Assembly: GCF_050947335.1 (NCBI RefSeq)
Contig: NW_027473362.1
Location: 868,001-932,000, forward strand
Direction of reading: 5' to 3'
Source: Megachile rotundata
Taxonomy: Eukaryota; Arthropoda; Insecta; Hymenoptera; Megachilidae
Length of the DNA: 64,000 bases
The position numbers and the translations under genes were made by a program. Positions 54,794 to 64,000 of the stretch are shown in pieces (position 1 is the first letter of the stretch; every line of letters begins with the position of its first letter). A model generated the notes under the pieces. That model ran no database searches. It saw only the letters and a list, made by a program, of their open reading frames with translations, and was not told the DNA's origin.

Positions 54794-55429
54794 TGAGATT
54801 GTATGATTGTGATTGTATGCTTGCGATTGTATGATTGTGATTGTATGATTGTGATTCTTTGATTGTGATTGTATGATTGTGATTGTATGATTGTGATTGT
54901 ACGATTGTGATTGTATGATTGTGATTGTATGATTGTGATTGTATGATTGTGATTGTATGATTGTGATTGTATGATTGTGATTGTATGATTGTGATTGTAT
55001 GATTGTATTTGGGAGATTGTATTTGGGATATTGTAATTGTATGATTGCGATTGTGTATGATTGTGATTGTATGAGTGTGATGTATGATTGTAATTGTATG
55101 ATTATGATTGTATGATTGTGATTGTATGATTGTGATTGTATGACTGTGATTGTATGATTGTGATTGTATGATTGTGATTGTATGATTGTGAAAGTATGAT
55201 TGTGATTGTATGATTGTGATTGTATGATTGTGATTGTATGATTGTGATTGTATGATTGTGATTGTATGAGTGTGATTGTGTGATTGTGGTTGTGCGATTG
55301 AGATTGTACGATTGTGATTGTACGATTGTGATTGAATGATTGTGATTGTATGATTATGATTGTATGATTGTGATTGCATGATTGTGATTGTATGATTGTG
55401 ATTGCATGATTTTGAATGTATGATTGTGA
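54794..55429. repeat. Array stretch, no gene
   Basis: Carries GATTGAG/GCTTGCG, a GATTCTTT unit near 54,853, a second 16-bp unit GCGATTGTGTATG near 55,048 and a GAAAG...GTGGTTGTGCGATTGAG module near 55,190-55,340. Only repeat variants are present. Confidence 0.8.
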
Positions 55430-56755
55430 TTGTATGATTGTGATTGTATGATTGTGATTGTATGATTGTGATTGTATGATTGTGATTGTATGATTGTGAT
55501 TGTATGATTGTGATTGTATGATTGTGATTGTATGATTGTGATTGTATGATTGTGATAGTATGATTGTGATTGTATGATTGTGATTGTATGATTGTGATTG
55601 TATGATTGTGATTGTATGATTGTGATTGTATGATTGTATATGGGAGATTGTATTTGGGAGATTGTATTTGGGAGATTGTAATTGTATGATTGCGATTGTA
55701 TGATTTTGATTGTATGATTGTGATTGTATGATTGTATTTGGGAGATTGTAGTTGGGAGGTTGTATTTGGGAGATTGTATTTGGGAGATTGTAATTGTATG
55801 ATTGCGGTTGTATGATTGTGATTGTATGATTGCGTTTGTATGATTGTGATTGTATGATTGTGATGTATGATTGTAATATTATGATTATGATTGTATGATT
55901 GTGATTGTATGATTGTGATGGTATGATTGTGATTGTATGATTGCGATTGTATGATTGTATTTGGGAGATTGTAGTTGGGAGATTGTATTTGGGAGATTGT
56001 ATTTGGGAGATTGTAATTGTATGATTGCGATTGTATGATTGTGATTGTATGATTGCGATTGTATGATTGTGATTGTATGATTATGATTGTATTTTTGTGA
56101 TTGTATGATTGTGATTGTATGATTGTGATTGTATGATTGTGATTGTATGATTGCGATTGTATGAATGCGATTGTATGATTGTGATTGCATAATTGTGATT
56201 GTATGATTGTGATTGTATGATTGTGATTGTCTGATTGTGGTTGTATGATTGTGATTGTATGATTGTGATTGTATGATTGTGATTGTATGATTGTATTTGG
56301 GATATTGTGATTGTATGATTGTGATTGTACGATTGTGGTTGTATGATTGTGATTGTCTGATTGTGGTTGTATGATTGTGATTGTATGATGGCGATTGTAT
56401 GATTGTGATTGTATGATTGTGATTGTATGATTGTGATTGTATGATTGTGATTGTATGATTGTGATTGCATGACTGTGATTGTATGATTGTAATTGCATGA
56501 TTTTGAATGTATGATTGTGATTGTATGATTGTGATTGTATGATTGTGATCGTATGATTGTGATCGTATGATTGTGATTGTATAATTGTGATTGTATGATT
56601 GCGATAGTATGATTGTGATTGTATGATTGTGATTGTATGATTGTGATGTATGATTGTAATTGTATGATTATGATTGTATGATTGTGATTGTATGATTGAG
56701 ATTGTATGATTGTGATTGTATGCTTGCGATTGTATGATTGTGATTGTATGATTGT
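55430..56755. repeat. Segmental copy, paired with about 60,331-61,656
   Basis: GTTGGGAGG at 55,751/60,652 and GATCGTATG at 56,547/61,448 have offset 4,901; TACGATTGTGG at 56,328/61,215 has offset 4,887. Both copies carry a TATATGGGAG / GTTGGGAGGTTG module, a GGGATATTGTGATTG piece and a doubled GATCGTATG. GATC itself is rare in the array. Confidence 0.86.
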
Positions 56756-57284
56756 ATATGGGAGCTTGTATTTGGGAGATTGTATTTGGGAGATTGTAAT
56801 TGTATGATTGTGATTGTATGATTGTGATTGTATGATTGTGATTGTATGATTGTGATTGTATGATTGTGATTGTATGATTGTATTTGGGAGATTGTATTTG
56901 GGAGATTGTAATTGTATGATTGCGATTGTATGATTGTGATTGTATGATTGCGATTGTATGATTGTGATTGTATGATTGTGATGTATGATTGTGATTGTAT
57001 GATTGCGATAGTATGATTGTGATTGTATGATTGTGATTGTATGATTGTGATGTATGATTGTAATTGTATGATTATGATTGTATGATTGTGATTGTATGAT
57101 TGAGATTGTATGATTGTGATTGTATGCTTGCGATTGTATGATTGTGATTGTATGATTGTATATGGGAGCTTGTATTTGGCAGATTGTATTTGGGAGATTG
57201 TAATTGTATGATTGTGATTGTATGATTGTGATTGTATGATTGTGATTGTATGATTGTGATTGTATGATTGTGATTGTATGATTG
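56585..57284. repeat. 404-bp tandem duplication
   Basis: GCGATAG at 56,601/57,005 and GGAGCTTG at 56,764/57,168 are both offset by 404, equal to 27 x 14 plus two 13-bp units, and two GTGATGTAT units lie in one period. GGAGCTTG instead of GGAGATTG was seen only here. The second copy has a private TTTGGCAG. The copies separate after about 56,880 and 57,284, in the number of consensus units. Confidence 0.9.
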
Positions 57285-60200
57285 TGATTGTATGATTGTG
57301 ATTGTATGATTGTGATTGTATGATTGTACTTGGGAGATTGTAATTGTATGATTGCGATTGTATGATTGTGATTGTATGATTGCGATTGTATGATTGTGAT
57401 TGTATGATTGTGATGTATGATTGTAATTGTATGATTATGATTGTATGATTGTGATTGTATGATTGTAATTGTATGATTGTATTTGGGTTATTGTAATTGT
57501 ATGATTGCGATTGTATGATTGTGATTGTATGATTGCGATTGTATGATTGTGATTGTATGATTGTATTTGGGAGATTGTATTTGGGATATTGTAATTGTAT
57601 GATTGCGATTGTATGATTGTGATTGTATGAGTGTGATGTATGATAGTAATTGTATGATTATGATTGTATGATTGAGATTGTATGATTGTGATTGTATGCT
57701 TGCGATTGTATGATTGTGATTGTATGATTGTGATTGTATAATTGCGATAGTATGATTGTGATTGTATGATTGTGATTGTATGATTGTGATGTATGATTGT
57801 GATTGTATGATTGTGATTGTATGATTGTGATTGTATGATTGTGATAGTATGATTGTGATTGTATGATCGTGATTGTATGACTGTGATTGTATGATTGTGA
57901 TTGTATGATTGTGATTGTATGATTGTGAAAGTATGATTGTGATTGTATGATTGTGATTGTATGATTGTGATTGTATGATTGTGATTGTATGATTGTGATT
58001 GTATGATTGTGATTGTATGATTGTGATTGACTGATTGTGGTTGTGCGATTGTGATTGTACGATTGTGATTGTACGATTGTGATTGTAGGATTGCGATTGT
58101 ATGATTATGATTGTATGATTGTGATTGCATGATTGTGATTGTATGATTGTGATTGCATGATTTTGAATGTATGATTGTGATTGTATGATTGTGATTGTAT
58201 GATTGTGATTGTCTGATTGTGATTGTATGATTGTGATTGTATGATTGTGATTGTATGATTGTGAAAGTATGATTGTGATTGTATGATTGTGATTGTATGA
58301 TTGTGATTGTATGATTGTGATTGTATGATTGTATTTGGGATATTGTATTTGGGAGATTGTATTTGGGAGATTGTAATTGTATGATTGCGATTGTATGATT
58401 GTGGTTGTATGATTGTGATTGTATGATTGTATTTGGGAGATTGTAGTTGGGAGATTGTATTTGGGAGATTGTAATTGTATGATTGCGGTTGTATGATTGT
58501 GATTGTATGATTGCGATTGTATGGTTGTGATTGTATGATTGTGATGTATGATTGTAATTGTATGATTATGATTGTATGATTGTGATTGTATGATTGTGAT
58601 GGTATGATTGTGATTGTATGATTGCGATTGTATGTTTGTATTTGGGAGATTGTAGTTGGGAGATTGTATTTGGGAGATTGTATTTGGGAGATTGTAATTG
58701 TATGATTGCGATTGGATGATTGTGATTGTATGATTGTGATGTATGATTGTAATTGTATGATTATGATTGTATGATTGTGATTGTATGATTGTGATGGAAT
58801 GATTGTGATTGTATGATTGCGATTGTATGATTGTATTTGGGAGATTGTATTTGGGAGATTGTAATTGTATGATTGCGATTGTATGATTGTGATTGTATGA
58901 TTGCGATTGTATGACTGTGATTGTATGATTATGATTGTATTTTTGAGATTGTAAGATTGTGATTGTATGATTGTGATTGTATGATTGTGATTGTATGATT
59001 GCGATTGTATGAATGCGATTGTATGATTGTGATTGCATAATTGTGATTGTATGATTGTGATTGTATGATTGTGATTGTCTGATTGTGGTTGTATGATTGT
59101 GATTGTATGATTGTGATTGTATGATTGTGATTGTATGATTGTGATTGTATGATTGTATTTGCGAGATTGTATTTGGGATATTGTAATTGTATGATTGCGA
59201 TTGTATGATTGTAATTGTATGATTATGATTGTATGATTGTGATTGTATGATTGTGATTGTATGATTGTGATTGTATGATTGTGATTGTATGATTGTGATT
59301 GTATGATTGCGATTGTATGATTGTGAAAGTATGATTGTGATTGTGTGATTGTGATTGTATGATTGCGATTGTATGAGTGTGATTGTCTGATTGTGGTTGT
59401 GCGATTGTGATTGTACGATTGTGAATGTACGATTGTGATTGTATGATTGTGATTGTATGAATATGATTGTATGATTGTGATTGCATGATTGTGATTGTAT
59501 GATTGTGATTGCATGATTTTGAATGTATGATTGTGATTGTATGATTGTGATTGTATGATTGTGATCGTATGATTGTGATTGTATGATTGTGATTGTATGA
59601 TTGCGATAGTATGATTGTGATTGTATGATTGTGATTGTATGATTGTGATGTATGATTGTAATTGTATGATTATGATTGTATGATTGTGATTGTATGATTG
59701 AGATTGTATGATTGTGATTGTATGCTTGCGATTGTATGATTGTGATTGTATGATTGTATATGGGAGATTGTATTTGGGAGATTGTATTTGGGAGATTGTA
59801 ATTGTATGATTGTGATTGTATGATTGTGATTGTATGATTGTGATTGTATGATTGTGATTGTATGATTGTGATTGTATGATTGTGATTGTATGATTGTGAT
59901 TGTATGATTGTGATTGTATGATTGTGATTGTATGATTGTATTTGGGAGATTGTATTTGGGAGATTGTATTTGGGAGATTGTAATTGTATGATTGCGATTG
60001 TATGATTGTGATTGTATGATTGCGATTGTATGATTGTGATTGTATGATTGTGATGTATGATTGTAATTGTATGATTATGATTGTATGATTGTGATTGTAT
60101 GATTGTGATTGTATGATTGTGATTGTATGATTGTATTTGGGATATTGTAATTGTATGATTGCGATTGTATGATTGTGATTGTATGATTGTGATTGTATGA

Positions 60201-60330
60201 TTGTGATGTATGATTGTAATTGTATGATTATGATTGTATGATTGAGATTGTATGATTGTGATTGTATGCTTGCGATTGTATGATTGTGATTGTATGATTG
60301 TGATTGTATGATTGCGATAGTATGATTGTG
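57285..60330. repeat. Array stretch of mixed modules, no gene
   Basis: Landmarks are: a TACTTGGGAG unit near 57,327; TTTGGGTTATTG near 57,483; a GATAGTAATTG near 57,643; a GTGGTTGTGCG module with GACTGATTG near 58,030; GTAGTTGGGAG pieces near 58,443 and 58,653; TTTTTGAGATTG near 58,940; TTTGCGAG near 59,159; a GTGGTTGTGCG module near 59,390; and a TATATGGGAG piece near 59,760. Scattered private substitutions are somewhat more frequent here than in the 36-53 kb region. Confidence 0.8.
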
Positions 60331-61986
60331 ATTGTATGATTGTGATTGTATGATTGTGATGTATGATTGTGATTGTATGATTGTGATTGTATGATTGTGA
60401 TTGTATGATTGTAATATTATGATTATGATTGTATGATTGTGATTGTATGATTGTGATTGTATGATTGTGATTGTATGATTGTGATTGTATGATTGTGATT
60501 GTATGATTGTGATTGTATGATTGTGATTGTATGATTGCATATGGGAGATTGTATTTGGGAGATTGTATTTGGGAGATTGTAATTGTATGATTGCGATTGT
60601 ATCATTTTGATTGTATGATTGTGATTGTATGATTGTATTTGGGAGATTGTAGTTGGGAGGTTGTATTTGGGAGATTGTATATGGGAGATTGTAATTGTAT
60701 GATTGCGGTTGTATGATTGTGATTGTATGATTGCGATTGTATGATTGTGATTGTATGATTGTGATGTATGATTGTAATATTATGATTATGATTGTATGAT
60801 TGTGATTGTATGATTGTGATGGTATGATTGTGATTGTATGATTGCGATTGTATGATTGTATTTGTGAGATTGTAGTTGGGAGATTGTACTTGGGAGAGTG
60901 TAATTGTATGATTGCGATTGTATGATTGTGATTGTATGATTGCGGTTGTATGATTGTGATTGTATGATTATGATTGTATTTTTGTGATTGTATGATTGTG
61001 ATTGTATGATTGTGATTGTATGATTGTGATTGTATGATTGCGATTGTATGAATGCGATTGTATGATTGTGATTGCATAATTGTGATTGTATGATTGTGAT
61101 TGTATGATTGTGATTGTCTGATTGTGGTTGTATGATTGTGATTGTATGATTGTGATTGTATGATTGTGATTGTATGATTGTATTTGGGATATTGTGATTG
61201 TATGATTGTGATTGTACGATTGTGGTTGTATGATTGTGATTGTCTGATTGTGGTTGTATGATTGTGATTGTATGATTGCGATTGTATGATTGTGATTGTA
61301 TGATTGTGATTGTATGATTGTGATTGTATGATTGTGATTGTATGATTGTGATTGTATGATTGTGATTGCATGATTATGATTGTATGATTGTAATTGCATG
61401 ATTTTGAATGTATGATTGTGATTGTATGATTGTGATTGTATGATTGTGATCGTATGATTGTGATCGTATGATTGTGATTGTATGATTGTGATTGTATGAT
61501 TGCGATAGTATGATTGTGATTGTATGATTGTGATTGTATGATTGTGATGTATGATTGTAATTGTATGATTATGATTGTATGATTGTGATTGTATGATTGA
61601 GATTGTATGATTGTGATTGTATGCTTGCGATTGTATGATTGTGATTGTATGATTGTATATGGGAGATTGTATTTGGGAGATTGTATTTGGGAGATTGTAA
61701 TTGTATGATTGTGATTGTATGATTGTGATTGTATGATTGTGATTGTATGATTGTGATTGTATGATTGTGATTGTATGATTGTGATTGTATGATTGTATTT
61801 GGGAGATTGTATTTGGGAGATTGTAATTGTATGATTGCGATTGTATGAATGCGATTGTATGATTGTGATTGCATAATTGTGATTGTATGATTGTGATTGT
61901 ATGATTGTGATTGTCTGATTGTGGTTGTATGATTGTGATTGTATGATTGTGATTGTATGATTGTGATTGTATGATTGTGATTGCAT
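58105..61986 (-). other. Longest open frame (1,293 codons), judged non-coding
   Basis: The frame starts at a GCATG unit (start codon complement at 61,984-61,986) and ends at a GATTATG unit. It translates as endless variants of the 14-residue cycle IQSQSYNHNHTITI. The other two - frames overlapping it translate to the same cycle, which is impossible for ordinary coding sequence and follows from the unit length (14 = 2 modulo 3). There is no change in composition at its ends, no ribosome-binding or splice context and no non-repeat domain. Other long examples are 31,108-34,014 (968 codons), 7,370-9,604 (744) and 43,404-45,398 (664). Selection for an Asn/His/Ile/Thr-rich repeat protein cannot be formally excluded but nothing supports it. 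Confidence 0.88.
60331..61833. repeat. Segmental copy of 55,430-56,755, with extra units
   Basis: This is the second copy at offset 4,887-4,901. Private changes include GCATATGGGAG (60,538), ATCATTTTG (60,601), a TATATGGGAG in place of TATTTGGGAG near 60,680, TTTGTGAG near 60,862 and GGGAGAGTG near 60,895. It runs into the GAATGCG unit that starts the next block. Confidence 0.83.
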
Positions 61987-63738
61987 GATTGTGATTGTAT
62001 GATTGTATTTGGGATATTGTATTTGGGATATTGTAATTGTATGATTGCGATTGTATGATTGTGATTGTATGATTGCGATTGTATGATTGTGATTGTATGA
62101 TTGTGATGTATGATTATAATTGTATGATTATGATTGTATGATTGTGATTGTATGATTGTGATTGTATGACTGTGATTGTATGATTGTAATTGTATGATTA
62201 TGATTGTATGATTGTGATTGTATGATTGTGATGGTATGATTGTGATTGTATGATTGCGATAGTATGATTGTGATTGTATGATTGTGATTGTATGATTGCG
62301 ATTGTATGATTGTGATTGTATGATTGTGATTGTATGATTGTGATGGTATGATTGTGATTGTATGATTGCGATAGTATGATTGTGATTGTATGATTGTGAT
62401 TGTATGATTGTAATTGCATGATTATGATTGTATGATTGTGATTGTATGATTGCGATTGTATGATTGTTATTGTATGATTATGATTGTACTTTTGTGATTG
62501 TATGATTGTCATTGTACGATTGTGATTGTATAATTGTGATTGTATGACTGTGATTGTATGATTGTGATTGTATGATTGTGATTGTATGATTGCGATTGTA
62601 TGATTGTGATTGTATGATTGCGAAAGTATGATTGTGATGGTATGATTGTGATTGTATGATTGTGATTGTATGATTGTGATTGTATGAGTGTGATTGTCTG
62701 ATTGTGGTTGTGCGATTGTGATTGTACGATTGTGATTGTACGATTGTTATTGAATGATTGTGATTGTATGATTCTGATTGTATGATTGTGATTGCATGAT
62801 TGTGATTGTATGATTGTGATTGCATGATTTTGAATGTATGATTGTGATTGTATGATTGTGATTGTATGATTGTGATTGTATGATTGTGATTGTATGATTG
62901 TGATTGTATGATTATGATTGTATGATTGCGATTGTATGAATGCGATTGTATGATTGTGATTGCATAATTGTGATTGTATGATTGTGATTGTATGATTGTG
63001 GTTGTATGATTGTGATTGGCTGATTGTGGTTGTATGATTGTGATTGTATGATTGAGATTGTATGATTGTGATTGTATGATTGCGATTGTATGATTGTGAT
63101 TGTATGATTGTGATTGTATGATTGTGATTGTATGCTTGTGATTGTATGCTTGCGATTGTATGATTGTGATTGTATGATTGTATTTGGGAGATTGTATTTC
63201 CGAGATTGTATTTGGGAGATTGTATTTGGGAGATTGTAATTGTATGATTGTGATTGTATGATTGTGATTGTATGATTGTGATTGTATGATTGTGATTGTA
63301 TGATTGTGATTGTATGATTGTGATTGTATGATTGTGATTGTATGATTGTATTTGGGAGATTGTATTTGGGAGATTGTAATTGTATGATTGCGATTGTATG
63401 ATAGTGATTGTATGATTGCGATTGTATGATTGTGATTGTATGATTGTGATGTATGATTGTAATTGTATGATTATGATTGTATGATTGTTATTGTATGATT
63501 GTGATTGTATGATTGTATTTGGGAGATTGTATTTGGGATATTGTAATTGTATGATTGCGATTGTATGATTGTGATTGTATGATTGTGATTGTATGATTGT
63601 GATTGTATGATTGTGATTGTATGATTGTATTTGGGATATTGTAATTGTATGATTGCGATTGTGTATGATTGTGATTGTATGAGTGTGATGTATGATTGTA
63701 ATTGTATGATTATGATTGTATGATTGTGATTGTATGAT
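61834..63738. repeat. 1.8-kb segmental copy of 52,931-54,793
   Basis: This is the second copy at offsets of 8,903 to 8,945. Whole-unit additions lie near 62,070 (28 bp) and near 62,880 (14 bp). Substitutions private to this copy include GCGAAAG (near 62,620) for GTGAAAG, and GCTTGTG near 63,135 where the partner has GCTTGCG. Close to 63,600 a consensus unit replaces one TTTGGGA unit. Confidence 0.91.
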
Positions 63739-64000
63739 TGTGATTGTACGATTGTGATTGTATGATTGTGATTGTATGATTGTGATAGTATGATTGTGAT
63801 TGTATGATTGTGATTGTATGACTGTGATTGTATGATTGTGATTGTATGATTGTGATTGTATGATTGTGAAAGTATGATTGTGATTGTATGATTGTGATTG
63901 TATGATTGTGATTGTATGATTGTGATTGTATGATTGTGATTGTATGAGTGTGATTGTGTGATTGTGGTTGTGCGATTGAGATTGTACGATTGTGATTGTA
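63739..64000. repeat. Start of another GATAG...GTGGTTGTGCGATTGAG module, cut by the window end
   Basis: The order GATAG, GACTG, GAAAG, GAGTG, GTGTG, GTGGTTGTGCGATTGAG, TACG matches 5,220-5,480 at a constant offset of 58,520. Its last part also matches the first 110 bases of the window. The array therefore continues past the window in the same module vocabulary. Confidence 0.85.

Larger units (their letters stand above)
1..64000. repeat. Tandem array of a 14-bp unit (satellite-like), spanning the whole window
   Basis: The sequence is made throughout of the 14-mer GATTGTGATTGTAT and close variants, with no interruption by unrelated sequence. The unit divides into GATTGT (6 bp) and GATTGTAT (8 bp), so it probably arose from a shorter GATTGT-like motif. 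The consensus + strand contains no C. Most variants are single substitutions at preferred positions: GCGATT, TACGATT, GACTG, GTCTG, GCATG, GCTTG, GATAG, GAAAG and GATGG. A second 14-bp class, GATTGTATTTGGGA, replaces the 6-mer by TTGGGA. Length variants of 13 and 16 bp occur at defined places. Both window ends lie inside the array. Satellite DNA is the natural class; the chromosomal location and species cannot be read from the sequence. Confidence 0.98.

Noticed and set aside
58105..61986. A giant protein-coding gene on the - strand (1,293 codons) and about a hundred smaller ones
   Set aside because: All three - frames give the same peptide cycle, frames overlap each other extensively, and starts and stops fall on ordinary variant units. 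There is no non-repeat domain, signal or flanking gene context. The frames follow from the 14-bp unit.
1..64000. CRISPR array
   Set aside because: There are no unique spacers between repeats; the 14-mers are contiguous and the higher-order modules are themselves repeated.
1..64000. Transposon or retroelement insertions within the array
   Set aside because: I saw no break in the 14-mer pattern, no inverted terminal repeats, no poly-A tail and no target-site duplication.
1..64000. tRNA, rRNA or structured ncRNA genes
   Set aside because: Stems cannot form without C on one strand and G on the other, and no conserved tRNA or rRNA blocks were seen.
1..64000. DNA curvature or nucleosome phasing because three units make 42 bp (about four helical turns)
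   Set aside because: There are no A-tracts, and AT-rich steps alternate at 6 and 8 bp within the unit rather than about 10 bp. The coincidence alone is weak.
1..64000. An undescribed defence, biosynthetic or regulatory gene system
   Set aside because: No gene of any kind can be supported in the window. What is unusual here is the repeat architecture itself.
1..64000. Assembly artefact (artificially expanded repeat)
   Set aside because: Not excluded but not favoured. The many private substitutions, nested duplications and unit-step offsets look like natural array evolution rather than copied contig sequence. The exact 1.39-kb and 1,047-bp copies remain the parts most in need of read support.

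Overview
The whole 64 kb window is one uninterrupted tandem-repeat (satellite-like) array. The unit is a 14-bp word, GATTGTGATTGTAT on the + strand, which is a 6-mer GATTGT followed by an 8-mer GATTGTAT. I see no stretch of unique sequence: no conventional gene, rRNA, tRNA, transposon, CRISPR array or promoter. The + strand is almost free of C (the consensus has T 7, G 4, A 3, C 0), so the two strands differ extremely in composition. An array of this length points to a eukaryotic heterochromatic region (centromeric, pericentromeric, subtelomeric or another satellite block). Nothing in the window identifies the species. The array enters and leaves the window inside the same kind of module, so both of its ends lie outside.

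The many long open frames on the - strand are a by-product of the unit. Because 14 is not a multiple of 3, three units (42 bp) read as 14 codons in every - frame. All three frames give the same cyclic peptide, IQSQSYNHNHTITI, without a stop, while every + frame meets TGA. The - frames start at rare GCATGATT or GCATAATT units and usually end at GATTATG units. I do not regard any of them as a gene.

Above the 14-mer there is clear higher-order structure. Variant units occur in fixed order and form recurring modules. One is a 13-bp 'phase-slip' unit, GATTGTGATGTAT, followed by GTAATTG and GATTATG units. Another is a run of GATTGTATTTGGGA units. Others are a GATTGAG...GCTTGCG module, a TATTTTTG...GAATGCG...GCATAATTG...GTCTG module, and a diverged GAGTG...GTGGTTGTGCG...TACG module. 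Modules are arranged in segmental duplications of 0.2 to 3 kb. The clearest are: 1-950 with 3,955-4,915; 9.5-11.3 kb with 27.2-28.9 kb; three copies at 14.7, 18.9 and 24.7 kb; 22.1-24.1 kb with 28.7-30.7 kb; 37.25-38.64 kb with 43.03-44.42 kb; a 1,047-bp tandem pair at 43.7-45.8 kb; 45.0-47.2 kb with 50.9-53.15 kb; and 52.9-54.8 kb with 61.8-63.7 kb. Between 36 and 53 kb related blocks recur every 5.4-6.0 kb. Copies differ mainly by whole 14-bp units, as expected from unequal exchange or replication slippage.

Coordinates of repeat blocks come from matching rare marker variants by eye; offsets between markers are exact where quoted, but block edges are accurate only to about one to three units.
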